From Molanna angustata (Eukaryota; Arthropoda; Insecta; Trichoptera; Molannidae): a stretch of 64,000 bases of DNA. The translations under genes and the position numbers were made by a program. A model generated the notes under the pieces. The model was not told the origin of the DNA. It was given only the letters and a program-made list of their open reading frames with translations, and made no database searches. Shown here piece by piece: positions 21,392-33,358 of this stretch (position 1 is the stretch's first letter; each line of letters begins with the position of its first letter). Location: assembly GCA_963576475.1 (NCBI GenBank), contig OY754978.1, positions 3,149,364 through 3,213,363 on the forward strand, written 5' to 3'.

Positions 21392-22224
21392 TAAAATAAT
21401 GAACATACCTACCTTGCTTGAATGTTAGATATGTATGTAGGTATAATATCATAATATTATCGTGTCAAAACTCGCTCAAAAACATGTACCTACACAGGAT
21501 GTTAAAATATGAATTGTTCCAGATTCAAAATGTCTTAATTTCGTTTCAATCATGCAAAAATGTACTTTTACGATAGTAACATAAATGTTATGTTTGTCTA
21601 ACGTCGGCGTAACAATAGAAGACTAATCCTTACTTTGACTTCCCGCTATTACAGAGTCATGCCAAGTGCCGTGTTTTTTTTTAATAATTAATTTTATTTT
21701 ATTACCTTGTATGGTAAATTGAATTCATCATTTTTTATTGTTAAATTAAAATAATGTGCATGGCATCATTATTTTGTTTTATTATACATTTAAAAAAAAC
21801 ATAGACTATCTTATATAACAAAAATCTATGTGATTTACGAAAAAAAATATTTATTACATTTATTTATGGTAAATCCTTTTTTTATATAAAAACCAAAAGA
21901 CATATTAATTAAATGAAAGTTAGATCAGAGAAATCAATAACATGATAACTTTACACAAATACAAAATTTAGGTGGGTATTCATAATAATAAGAAAAACTA
22001 AAACACTTAAAAAATATATACATGCACAATGCACACATACATACCCATATATACATACGTCATAATATTCCAACTGTCGACACGTTCAAGATAATTTATT
22101 TCTTGTCAGTATTAGGAGATTTTTATGCCAGGTCTATATTTCTCATGGTTTTTGTCAACTTTGAAGCCAAAAAACACCAACTTAGAGGTTTAGTGTGTCA
22201 GTGTAGGTATGTGTGTGTCCCTTA
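21392..22224. other. Giant-element interior shared with giant 2, plus a 5' Helitron remnant
   Basis: About 21400-22060 matches 52385-53430. At 22065-22224 a decayed plus-strand Helitron 5' part (ttccaactgtcgacacgttc, 'aaaacaccaacttagagg') matches 53431-53580. No genes. Confidence 0.65.
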
Positions 22225-23216
22225 TCCAACTGTCGATTTGTTCAGGAGAACTTTGTTCTCTTAACATATCGACAATGTTTCAAGCCAGAATACGCGAGAA
22301 TTGTATGAAGAGGTCTACTTTTTTCACGGCATTTCCAACTTTGAGATCAAAAAACACCAACTTAGAGGCTTCGCAGCATATATGTTCCATACACGGATTT
22401 ACTCAGAATTCGGAGTAGAACATTTCGTGTGTCTGTGTGTCTGTGTGTGTGTGTCTGTCCCCCCCTTATAACTTTTGATCCGCTCAATTAACAGAGCCCA
22501 AAATTTCAGAATATATAAACAGTTATATGCCTACAAAACTTTTATACTCAAAATTGTGAATTTTTGTTTCAGTCAGGGGTTATCAAGTTTTGAAATTTTG
22601 ATTTATTTTTCCATATATCTCACAAACCGTAAAAGTTAGAACGCTGAAAATTTGTATAAACATAGACAAATACAAAATCTCAAATAAGTTTTTTTAAAAA
22701 AATTCTAGGGTTTTTCAAACATTTTTTATTAAGAAATATATTTTTTTATGATAAATTTATGAGTTTAACTGCCTATATTTCCATTTTTTTTTTAAATATC
22801 GAAAAAAGACGAAACACCCCAACTAGAAAATTTATTTTCTATAAAAAATATTAAAATTGTATTAGCACATTGCAAATTTAATATAATAATAAAAATTGAA
22901 TTTAGTGACGACATTGTTTCATACACTTTGTATGGAAGTAGCCTACTCACAATATCTAAGAAGACTTATTTGATACTAATCTCCAAACAAACATACATAC
23001 CATCATGCTGTTTTCACATTCTGGGTAGGATCAAAGGACTGACCTCCATACTATCCTATCTTGACATACATACCTAGGTACACGTGTTGTATAGAAAACC
23101 AAATATCTTAAAATATTAAATAATTTGTATTTATGGGTTTATAGTTTGGTACTTATTCTTCAACTATACATACTATCGATATCGACAGTTGGATCTCATG
23201 TGTTACATGCAACTAG
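22225..23216 (+). mobile_element. Intact non-autonomous Helitron, plus orientation (992 bp)
   Basis: It begins TCCAACTGTCGATTTG after A, and ends with hairpin CATGTGTTACATG and CAACTAG before T: canonical TC...CTRR ends and an A|T target. A GTGTCTGTGT microsatellite and a C7 run lie at about 22430-22467. It is absent from the matching place of giant 2 (about 53580), so it was inserted after the two giants split. Confidence 0.9.
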
Positions 23217-23822
23217 TTTTATTTGTATTGTGTATAACTTGTAATTGTAAATGGCCTTCGGCAGTATTATTCGTATTAAAATTCAATAGTTGTAATATTA
23301 TGCTCCATAGGTATGGTTTTTTCAAAGTTGAAAAAACAATGAAAAATATAGATCTGGCATACAAATCTCGCACATCTTGGATTGAAACTTTGTCGGTCTG
23401 TTAATAGAAATAAATTCTCTGGAACAAATCGACATTAGGAAAACATTAAAGAAAATAATTAATTGAATTTACTTTATGCACAACGTACAATACACGTGAA
23501 ACGCCTCTGAGTACGTTTGTTTATTTAGCGGCATCGACCATCACAAAATAATAATATTTTTTTGAAGAATAATATTTTAAACCGCAAGAATAATATTTTG
23601 ACCTTTGAGAATCTAATGATAAAGGTTATTTTTGCATCACGTAAACGTAATATGAGACAATTTGAATCTGAGATATTGACATCCTGTCTATAGATACACG
23701 CGCACGTGTTCATGGTATAAATATATTTGTATTTTAAACACTGATTTTAAACCGATATCTAAATTTCATTCTTAAAGAAGTACTAATTAAATTTTGGTAC
23801 TTACACCTATTTATTAATATGA
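23217..23822. other. Giant-element interior, shared with giant 2
   Basis: It matches about 53680-54260, including 'aaatggccttcggcagtatt' and 'gcatcacgtaaacgtaatat'. No persuasive coding frame. Confidence 0.65.
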
Positions 23823-24860
23823 CTAGTTGCATGTAACGCATGAGATCCAACTGTCGATAGCGATAGTATGTATAGTTGAAGAATATGTACCAAACTATAA
23901 ACCCATAGATACAAATTATTGAATATTTTCAGATATTTTGTTTTCTATACAACATATGTAGGTATGTATGTCAAGATAGAATAGTATGGAGGAAGATCCT
24001 TTTTCCTACCCAGAATATGCAAATAGCATGATGGTATGTATGTATGTTTGGAGATGAAGTATCAAACTATTAAGTCTTCTTACATATTGTGTATAGGCGA
24101 CTGCCATACAAAATGTATGAAGCGATGTCGTCACTAAATTCAATTTTTAAAAAAATTGTTAAAAAAAAATTGAGATCTTCTACTACAATTTTAATATTTT
24201 TTATAGAAAATTAAATTATCTAGTTGGGGTGTTTCGGCTTTTTTCGATAATTGTAAAAGTTTTGGAAATATAGGCAGTTAAACTCATAAATTTATCATAA
24301 AAAAAATATTTTTCTTAATAAAAAATGTTTGAGAAACCCTGGAATTTTTTTGAAAAAACTAATTTGAGATTTTGTATTTGTCTATGTTTGTACCAATTTT
24401 CAGCGTTTTAGCGTTTATGGTTTCTGAGATATATGGAAAAATAAAATAAAAATTCAAAAGTTGATAACCCCTGACTGAAACAAAAATTCAAAATTCCGAG
24501 TATAAAAGTTTTGTAGGCCTGTAACTGTTTATATATTCTGAAATTTTAGGCTCTGTAAATTGAGCGGATCAAAAGTTATAAGGGGGGGACGGACACACAG
24601 ACACACACACAGACACACACACAGACACACACACAGACACACACACACACAGACACACGAAATGTTCTACTCCGAATTCTGAGTAAATCCGTGTATGGAA
24701 CATATATGCTGCGAAGCCTCTAAGTTGGTGTTTTTTGACTCCAAAGTTGGAAAAGCCGTGAAAAAAGTAGACCTCTCCATACAATTCTCGCGTATTCTGG
24801 CTTGATACATTGTCGATATGTTAAGAGAACAAAGTTCTCCTGAACAAATCGACAGTTGGA
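23823..24860 (-). mobile_element. Non-autonomous Helitron copy (minus), shared locus
   Basis: The left end is CTAGTTG with hairpin CATGTAACGCATG (one change). The right end, the Helitron 5' end, is ATCGACAGTTGGA, with the ACACAG microsatellite at about 24592-24657. It occupies the same locus as 54261-55286 in giant 2, so it predates their split. Confidence 0.9.
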
Positions 24861-24962
24861 ATACTTACATTTAACAATGACAAAATTATTTAAATTATAA
24901 ATTATTTTTATAGGTACCGTTTTTATAAAATGATGTCATAAAATTATTCCGTTTTAATAAAA

Positions 24963-25292
24963 CTAGTTGCATGTAACACATGAGATCCAACTGTCGATAG
25001 CGATAGTATGTATAGTTGAAGAATATGTACCAAACTATAAACCCATAGATACAAATTATTGAATATTTTCAGATATTTTGTTTTCTATACAACATATGTA
25101 GGTATGTATGTCAAGATAGGATAGTATGGAGGAAGATCCTTTTTCCTACCCAGAATATGCAAATTGCATGATGGTATGTATGTATGTTTGGAGATGAAGT
25201 AACAAACTATTAAGTCTTCTTACATATTGTGTATAGGCGACTGCCATACAAAATGTATGAAGCGATGTCGTCACTAAATTCAATTTTTAAAA
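24963..25292 (-). mobile_element. Helitron copy, 3' part, interrupted by further Helitrons
   Basis: It runs from CTAG to 'caatttttaaaa', where a new CTAG begins at 25293. The continuation 'aaattgttaaaaaaaaattgag' appears only after two complete copies, at 27373-27427, and is then cut again by the copy at 27428. Confidence 0.82.
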
Positions 25293-26301
25293 CTAGTTGC
25301 ATGTAACACATGAGATCCAACTGTCGATAGCGATAGTATGTATAGTTGAAGAATATGTACCAAACTATAAACCCATAGATACAAATTATTGAATATTTTC
25401 AGATATTTTGTTTTCTATACAACATATGTAGGTATGTATGTCAAGATAGGATAGTATGGAAGAAGATCCTTTTTCCTACCCAGAATATGCAAATTGCATG
25501 ATGGTATGTATGTATGTTTGGAGATGAAGTAACAAACTATTAAGTCTTCTTACATATTGTGTATAGGCGACTGCCATACAAAATGTATGAAGCGATGTCG
25601 TCACTAAATTCAATTTTTAAAAAAATTGTTAAAAAAAAATTGAGATCTTCTACTACAATGTTAATATTTTTTATAGAAAATTAAATTATCTAGTTGGGGT
25701 GTTTCGGCTTTTTTCGATAATTGTAAAAGTTTTGGAAATATAGGCAGTTAAACTCATAAATTTATCATAAAAAAATATTTTTCTTAATAAAAAATGTTTG
25801 AGAAACCCTGGAATTTTTTTGAAAAAACTAATTTGAGATTTTGTATTTGTCTATGTTTGTACCAATTTATAGCGTTCTAGAGTTTATGGTTTCTGAGATA
25901 TATGGAAAAATAAAATAAAAATTCAAAAGTTGATAACCCCTGACTGAAACAAAAATTCAAAATTCCGAGTATAAAAGTTTTGTAGGCCTGTAACTTTTTA
26001 TATATTCTGAAATTTTAGGCTCTGTAAATTGAGCGGATCAAAAGTTATAAGGGGGGGACGGACACACAGACACACAGACACACACACACACAGACACACG
26101 AAATGTTCTACTCCGAATTCTGAGTAAATCCGTGTATGGAACATATATGCTGCGAAGCCTCTAAGTTGGTGTTTTTTGACTTCAAAGTTGGAAAAGCCGT
26201 GAAAAAAGTAGACCTCTCCATACAATTCTCGCGTATTCTGGCTTGATACATTGTCGATATGTTAAGAGAACAAAGTTCTCCTGAACAAATCGACAGTTGG
26301 A
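25293..26301 (-). mobile_element. Non-autonomous Helitron copy (minus), complete
   Basis: CTAG...TTGGA ends, C7/G7 run next to the ACACAG microsatellite at about 26050-26100. It is nested in the copy that starts at 24963. Confidence 0.92.
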
Positions 26302-26322
26302 TAAGTTTCATACAAATATCCA

Positions 26323-27372
26323 CTAGTTGCATGTAACACATGAGATCCAACTGTCGATAGCGATAGTATGTATAGTTGAAGAATATGTACCAAACTATAA
26401 ACCCATAGATACAAATTATTGAATATTTTCAGATATTTTGTTTTCTATACAACATATGTAGGTATGTATGTCAAGATAGGATAGTATGGAAGAAGATCCT
26501 TTTTCCTACCCAGAATATGCAAATTGCATGATGGTATGTATGTATGTTTGGAGATGAAGTAACAAACTATAAAGTCTTCTTACATATTGTGTATAGGCGA
26601 CTGCCATACAAAATGTATGAAGCGATGTCGTCACTAAATTCAATTTTTAAAAAAATTGTTAAAAAAAAATTGAGATCTTCTACTACAATGTTAATATTTT
26701 TTATAGAAAATTAAATTATCTAGTTGGGGTGTTTCGGCTTTTTTCGATAATTGTAAAAGTTTTGGAAATATAGGCAGTTAAACTCATAAATTTATCATAA
26801 AAAAAATATTTTTCTTAATAAAAAATGTTTGAGAAACCCTGGAATTTTTTTGAAAAAACTAATTTGAGATTTTGTATTTGTCTATGTTTGTACCAATTTT
26901 CAGCGTTCTACCGTTTATGGTTTCTGAGATATATGGAAAAATAAAATAAAAATTCAAAAGTTGATAACCCCTGACTGAAACAAAAATTCAAAATTCCGAG
27001 TATAAAAGTTTTGTAGGCCTGTAACTGTTTATATATTCTGAAATTTTAGGCTCTGTAAATTGAGCGGATCAAAAGTTATAAGGGGGGGACGGACACACAG
27101 ACACACACACAGACACACACACAGACACACACACAGACACACACACAGACACACACACACACAGACACACGAAATGTTCTACTCCGAATTCTGAGTAAAT
27201 CCGTGTATGGAACATATATGCTGCGAAGCCTCTAAGTTGGTGTTTTTTGACTTCAAAGTTGGAAAATCCATGAAAAAAGTAGACCTCTCCATACAATTCT
27301 CGCGTATTCTGGCTTGATACATTGTCGATATGTTAAGAGAACAAAGTTCTCCTGAACAAATCGACAGTTGGA
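26323..27372 (-). mobile_element. Non-autonomous Helitron copy (minus), complete
   Basis: Complete ends; a 21-bp spacer separates it from the previous copy. The microsatellite at about 27092-27170 is long. It is followed by resumed sequence of the interrupted copy. Confidence 0.92.
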
Positions 27373-27427
27373 AAATTGTTAAAAAAAAATTGAGATCTTC
27401 TACTACAATTTTAATATTTTTTATAGA

Positions 27428-28481
27428 CTAGTTGCATGTAACACATGAGATCCAACTGTCGATAGCGATAGTATGTATAGTTGAAGAATATGTACCAAAC
27501 TATAAACCCATAGATACAAATTATTGAATATTTTCAGATATTTTGTTTTCTATACAACATATGTAGGTATGTATGTCAAGATAGGATAGTATGGAAGAAG
27601 ATCCTTTTTCCTACCCAGAATATGCAAATTGCATGATGGTATGTATGTATGTTTGGAGATGAAGTAACAAACTATTAAGTCTTCTTACATATTGTGTATA
27701 GGCGACTGCCATACAAAATGTATGAAGCGATGTCGTCACTAAATTCAATTTTTAAAAAAATTGTTAAAAAAAAATTGAGATCTTCTACTACAATGTTAAT
27801 ATTTTTTATAGAAAATTAAATTATCTAGTTGGGGTGTTTCGGCTTTTTTCGATAATTGTAAAAGTTTTGGAAATATAGGCAGTTAAACTCATAAATTTAT
27901 CATAAAAAAAATATTTTTCTTAATAAAAAATGTTTGAGAAACCCTGGAATTTTTTTGAAAAAACTAATTTGAGATTTTGTATTTTTCTATGTTTGTACCA
28001 ATTTTCAGCGTTCTAGCGTTTATGGTTTCTGAGATATATGGAAAAATAAAATAAAAATTCAAAAGTTGATAACCCCTGACTGAAACAAAAATTCAAAATT
28101 CCGAGTATAAAAGTTTTGTAGGCCTGTAACTGTTTATATATTCTGAAATTTTAGGCTCTGTAAATTGAGCGGATCAAAAGTTATAAGGGGGGGACGGACA
28201 CACAGACACACACACAGACACACACACAGACACACACACACACAGACACACACACAGACACACACACACACAGACACACGCAATGTTCTACTCCGAATTC
28301 TGAGTAAATCCGTGTATGGAACATATATGCTGCGAAGCCTCTAAGTTGGTGTTTTTTGACTTCAAAGTTGGAAAAGCCGTGAAAAAAGTAGACCTCTCCA
28401 TACAATTCTCGCGTATTCTGGCTTGATACATTGTCGATATGTTAAGAGAACAAAGTTCTCCTGAACAAATCGACAGTTGGA
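27428..28481 (-). mobile_element. Non-autonomous Helitron copy (minus), complete
   Basis: Complete ends. It abuts 'tgatgtcat' of the giant-element interior on its right, the same junction as the giant 2 copy ending at 57410. Microsatellite at about 28196-28280. Confidence 0.92.
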
Positions 28482-28490
28482 TGATGTCAT

Positions 28491-28712
28491 GCCGACCGCA
28501 GTGGCACAGTTGGTAAGCTGTTTTGGTTCTGTGCGGGCGTTCTGGGTTCGATTCCCAGCAGAGGAGAAATTTATTTAAATTCATTTCTCACGCAAATATT
28601 GCTTCTCTGGGCTGGAAACACTGGTTAGTTGGAAGAAATTGCCATACAACAATAAACTCGCCACTTGCGCAGGGTGCAAGGAAGTGTTTATTATTTATTT
28701 ATTTATTTATAA
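28491..28712 (+). repeat. tRNA-derived SINE, family C (best copy)
   Basis: The tRNA-like head is gccgaccgcagtggcacagt with box B gttctgggttcgattcccag; the body is 'aacactggttagttggaag', 'gcgcagggtgcaaggaagtg' and a TTTA tail. The empty site is visible in giant 2 at 57411-57430 (tgatgtcataaaattcgatc). Confidence 0.9.
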
Positions 28713-28805
28713 AATTCGATCTTTGTATGTTATTTTTAACCATATTAAAAGTCATTTATTGTCGTTCCAATGCAATTTCTATGAGTTATATGTCAACATA
28801 TTGAA

Positions 28806-29003
28806 AAACTGCAAGACCGCAAGAGTCTTGCATTTAAGTCTTGCAAGACTCTTGGTCTTGCAAGCATGGTCTTGGTCTTGGTCTTGCGTCCCTGGTCTTG
28901 GTCTTGGTCTTGCAGTGAAATATGTGGTCTTGGTCTTGGTCTTGCAAAAAACGCAAGACCAAGACCAAGACTGCAAGACTTGCAAGACTTTTGCTCATCA
29001 CTA
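28806..29003 (-). repeat. Right GTCTTG-hexamer array of giant element 1
   Basis: Mirror of the left array: blocks of GTCTTG, then a hairpin GGTCTTGGTCTTGC/GCAAGACCAAGACC across AAAAAAC, 'gcaagacttgcaagac' and the terminal repeat TTTGCTCATCACTA. Confidence 0.93.
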
Positions 29004-29011
29004 TTTGTAAG

Positions 29012-29287
29012 TCTTGTGTGATGTTTGTTCTTATTTATTTACATGACGGAAAACATCTGCTCACATAAATAGGTGCTACCAAACATGCACAGAATGCGTT
29101 CTGCATGCTTTTTCAACTCCGGGTAGTTATCCAAACTCTTGTAATATTGTGTATAAAATGTAAGAGCGTTAACCTCTTTAAATTTTTGTTTCAAAATACT
29201 GTCCGATTGAAGATTTATCAACTCCATTTTTAAATGAACTGGTGCCTGTGAAAGACACAAAAAAAGTCTAAAAGCTCTAAAAAACAT
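29012..29287 (-). pseudogene. hAT transposase C-terminal (dimerisation) fragment
   Basis: The frame includes KMELINLQSDSILKQKF, then YPELKKHAERILCMFGSTYL and CEQMFSVM, the conserved hAT C-terminal dimerisation block (FGSTYLCEQ.FS). A stop replaces a lysine codon after FSVM; the frame then reads INKNKHHTRL up to the giant-element junction at 29012. The N-terminal BED and catalytic regions are absent. Confidence 0.82.
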
Positions 29288-29345
29288 GATTCTACTTTCT
29301 GTGACACACTGCGATCGCGGGCCGGATGCGGCCCGCGGGCCGTAT

Positions 29346-30399
29346 CTTTGATATGACTGCCTCTAATGAATGTTCGTCATACAATTTTAAAAATCAACAA
29401 ACATTCCCTTAAAAAATTACTTTATCACATTTTTTTGATTATTCCATAGCTCAATGTCGAAGAGAAATAAATATTTTATGTGCATAGAAAAAAAGTGAAT
29501 ATTCGCGATGTCACTAAACCCGCCATTACACACATTATAATTAACATGAAATTAAAATTAAATAAAAAAATAAATAAATATATTGCTGTAATTAATACAC
29601 ATTGTTATAATAATAATAATATTAAAACTCTTTTATTATGCAAAATAAATCACATAATGTGGCGGACTTACTGCCCGTAGGCAATTTCTACCAGTCAACC
29701 ACACTAGTAAATACAGTAGTACAAGCAAGTACAAAAATACATATAATAAAAAATAAAAACTAATAGGTATACATGACCAAGAAAACGTAATATAATATAA
29801 AATGCAAAATTATATATAAAAAAAACATAAATTAAAATAATAATGATAATGTCCAAAAATATTCTCTTTAAAACAAGTATCCACTAATTATCGACAAAAT
29901 TCATTTCTTTGGCGTGTTTGTAACAATATAAATAATTCAATACTTAACTCACCAGAATTTGACGTATTCCAGTGCAGTATTACAGGGGCGAGAAATGTTC
30001 TTAGTGCTAAGTTCTTTAATGATATGTGATTTGCTTGTGAATAGGTATGAACTTTTTTTATTGTAATTTAATATTTTCATTTTTATTGTAATTTTTATTG
30101 TAATTTTAACATTTATTGTAAGTAATATTATGTTAACCTCGGCTGCAGGATGAAACTTTATCTATTACAGAAACCGAATATATTGTGATGTTGTATTTTT
30201 CATCCTGCAACTGATGGTATGGCCTATCAGCGGAGACCTATAATTGGCTGCTCGGTTGTTATCCCAATTGAAAAACTATAATTGATAGCTGTTGATCTCC
30301 CAAAGAATTGTAAAATAAAAATAAATAAATAAAAATAGGAAAAGGATGGGTTGGGAAGGGATGGGTTGTTATCTTGCTTAGAAGAAATTATAAATTATG
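29346..30399. other. Intron: repeat piece, LINE-tail-like patch, unassigned sequence
   Basis: 29360-29510 matches the repeat at about 18310-18460. About 29660-29705 resembles the LINE 3' tail 'ggcggacttactgcccgtagg'. 30100-30330 is GC-richer and unassigned, ending in a TAAA-type tail. Confidence 0.45.
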
Positions 30400-30455
30400 A
30401 TTGAACCCAGGACGCCCGCATTGAAGCCAAACGGCTTACCAACTGTGCCACAGGG
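30400..30455 (-). repeat. SINE family C head fragment
   Basis: It reads in reverse 'gaacccaggacgcccgca', 'gccaaacggcttaccaactg', 'tgccaca'. Only the tRNA-like head survives. Confidence 0.7.
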
Positions 30456-30502
30456 GTAAGCCGTTATTACGCATTACAAAGAGATTTTTTTTTATTTTTA
30501 TA

Positions 30503-31524
30503 CTAGTTGCATGTAACACATGAGATCCAACTGTCGATAGCGATAGTATGTATAGTTGAAGAATATGTACCAAACTATAAACCCATAAATACAAATTATT
30601 GAATATTTTCAGATATTTTGTTTTCTATACAACATATATTATGTAGGTATGTATGTCAAGATAGGATAGTATGGAGGAAGTTCCTTTTTTCCTACCCAGA
30701 ATATGAAAATAGCATGATGGTATGTATGTTTGGAGATGAAGTATCAAACTATTAAGTCTTCTTACGTATTGTGTATAGGCGACTGCCATACAAAATGTAT
30801 GAAGCGATGTCGTCACTAAATTCAATTTTTAAAAAAATTGTTAAAAAAAATTGAGATCTTCTACTACAATGTTTATATTTTTTATAGAAAATTAAATTAT
30901 CTAGTTGGGGTGTTTCGGCTTTTTTCGATAATTGTATAAGTTTTGGAAATATAGGCAGTTAAACTCATAAATTTATCTTAAAAAAAGTATGTTTCTTAAT
31001 AAAAAATGTTTGAGAAACCCTGGAATTTTTTTTTGGAAAAAATTAATTTGAGATTTTTCATTTTTCTATGTTTGTTCCAATTTTCAGCGTTCTAGCTTTT
31101 ATGGTTTCTGAGATATATGGAAAAATAAAATAAAAATTCAAAAGTTGATAACCCCTGACTGAAACAAAAATTCAAAATTCTGAGTATAAAAGTTTTGTAG
31201 GCCTATAACTGTTTATATATTCTGAAATTTTGGGCTCTTTAAATTGAGCGGATGAAAAGTTATAAGGGGGGGACGGACACACACACAGACACACACACAG
31301 ACACACACACACACAGACACACGAAATGTTCTACTCCGAATTCTGAGTAAATCCGTGTATGGAACATATATGCTGCGAAGCCTCTAAGTTGGTGTTTTTT
31401 GACTTCAAAGTTGGAAAAGCCGTGAAAAAAGTAGACCTCTCCATACAATTCTCGCGTATTCTGGCTTGATACATTGTCGATATGTTAAGAGAACAAAGTT
31501 CTCCTGAACAAATCGACAGTTGGA
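30503..31524 (-). mobile_element. Non-autonomous Helitron copy (minus), complete
   Basis: Complete ends outside any giant element. It is more diverged than the 25-28 kb copies and shares variants (acatatattatgtaggta) with 62624-63650. Confidence 0.9.
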
Positions 31525-31539
31525 CTATCTATATATCAA

Positions 31540-32553
31540 CTAGTTGCATGTAACACATGAGATCCAACTGTCGATAGCGATAGTATGTATAGTTGAAGAA
31601 TATGTACCAAACTATAAACCCATAGATACAAATTATTGAATATTTTCAGATATTTTGTTTTCTATACAACATATGTAGGTATGTATGTCAAGATAGGATA
31701 GTATGGAGGAAGATCCTTTTTCCTACCCAGAATATGCAAATAGCATGATGGTATGTATGTATGTTTGGAGATGAAGTATCAAACTATTAAGTCTTCTTAC
31801 ATATTGTGTATAGGCGACTGCCATACAAAATGTATGAAGCGATGTCGTCACTAAATTCAATTTTTAAAAAAATTGTTAAAAAAAATTGAGATTTTCTACT
31901 ACAATGTTAATATTTTTTATAGAAAATTAAATTATCTAGTTGGGGTGTTTCGGCTTTTTTCGATAATTGTAAAAGTTTTGGAAATATAGGCAGTTAAACT
32001 CATAAATTTATCATAAAAAAAATATTTTTCTTAATAAAAAATGTTTGAGAAACCCTGGAATTTTTTTGAAAAAACTAATTTGAGATTTTGTATTTGTCTA
32101 TGTTTGTACCAATTTTCAGCGTTCTAGCGTTTATGGTTTCTGAGATATATGGAAAAATAAAATAAAAATTCAAAAGTTGATAACCCCTGACTGAAACAAA
32201 AATTCAAAATTCCGAGTATAAAGTTTTGTAGGCCTGTAACTGTTTATATATTCTGAAATTTTAGGCTCTGTAAATTGAGCGGATCAAAAGTTATAAGGGG
32301 GGGACGGACACACAGACACACACACACACAGACACAGACACACAGACACACGAAATGTTCTACTCCGAATTCTGAGTAAATCCGTGTATGGAACATATAT
32401 GCTGCGAAGCCTCTAAGTTGGTGTTTTTTGACTTCAAAGTTGGAAAAGCCGTGAAAAAAGTAGACCTCTCCATACAATTCTCGCGTATTCTGGCTTGATA
32501 CATTGTCGATATGTTAAGAGAACAAAGTTCTCCTGAATAAATCGACAGTTGGA
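31540..32553 (-). mobile_element. Non-autonomous Helitron copy (minus), complete
   Basis: Complete ends, separated from the preceding copy by only 15 bp; same orientation. Microsatellite at about 32306-32353. Confidence 0.92.
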
Positions 32554-33358
32554 TAATTTACAATACATATACAAAATATAGAACAATCAAACTATATAGA
32601 AAAGATGCACAGCAAGAAAAAACATATTTCCCTTTACTAGAGTGCAAGCACTCGTGTGTAAAGGAGACAATTTAATACAAAAGATACAAAATATTATACA
32701 TACATAATTATTATCTATACAAAAAGAAGTTAATATAAATTACATATCAGTCAAATTTAATAAGTTTAATTTATTCTTTAGTTTTCTTTTGTATTCATTA
32801 CATTCAATTGTCAGTCTCAAATCTGTTTCAAGTTTGTAACACCCCACCCCACTGTAAGTGTAGTAGTGCTGTGCAAAACTTGTATGTGTTAACGGGGTAC
32901 ATAATTGGCCCACTATATTTTGTCTAATAAATTTTAAAAAAGACATTATTTCCGCAAATTCTGTATATTTTTTATTTCGAAATGGCAACACTCTTAAGGT
33001 TTTTACAAGAAAGATATTTTTTTAATACAAGTATGTATGAGAGGCGGATCACCTTGTGATGTACATAGTTGATACCATGACCTATTACGTTATGTAAAAC
33101 AATTACATATAATATGTATGTATTTTCTAGGTCTAGTTTAAATGTCTGCAAAGTAAATCGCCGCTTTGGTCCGCTCCTTCCGCATCGATACTAGATTGAT
33201 GCCAACTTTATAATAATTATAATGCCAACACGATTGGCCAACAGAAGCATGTGGTGGGTTTTGAAGGTCTCCCCAGAATGAAAAATAAACGAGAGCTGTG
33301 GCCAACTCTCCACTGCGTGCAGTACACTTAACCCGTTTAAGAGGGCATATAACGCTAA
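32554..33358. other. Intron, nothing firmly recognised
   Basis: An 83-codon minus-strand frame at 32740-32991 has a lysine-rich end (KRKLKNKLNLLNL). I do not recognise it; a LINE tail is possible but unsupported. Confidence 0.35.

Larger units (their letters stand above)
19490..29011. mobile_element. Giant hAT-like non-autonomous element 1 (19498-29003, 9506 bp)
   Basis: The ends are TAGTGATGAGCAAA (19498) and TTTGCTCATCACTA (to 29003), with perfect 8-bp duplications tttgtaag at 19490-19497 and 29004-29011, fitting nTnnnnAn. Directly inside both ends lie arrays of the hexamer GTCTTG and its complement that fold into hairpins. The interior has no transposase. It holds an old Helitron with a SINE A, remnants of plus-strand Helitrons, one intact plus-strand Helitron, five minus-strand Helitrons and a SINE C. 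TAGTG-type ends with an 8-bp duplication point to hAT (inference). It interrupts a hAT transposase frame. Confidence 0.88.
19205..29345 (-). mobile_element. hAT transposon relic (Charlie-like) split by giant element 1
   Basis: The left end is AGGGGTGTTAAACTCA near 19212. The right end contains a nested GGCCCGCGGGCC-type palindrome at about 29315-29343, both familiar from hAT ends. The flanks ccctagag and ctctaatg may be a decayed 8-bp duplication. Only the C-terminal transposase remains; see the two fragments at 29012-29287 and 19378-19497. Confidence 0.7.

Noticed and set aside
23525..23713. Small minus-strand frame within the giant element as possible transposase
   Set aside because: Short, AT-driven composition, no hAT motif, and not conserved in giant 2.
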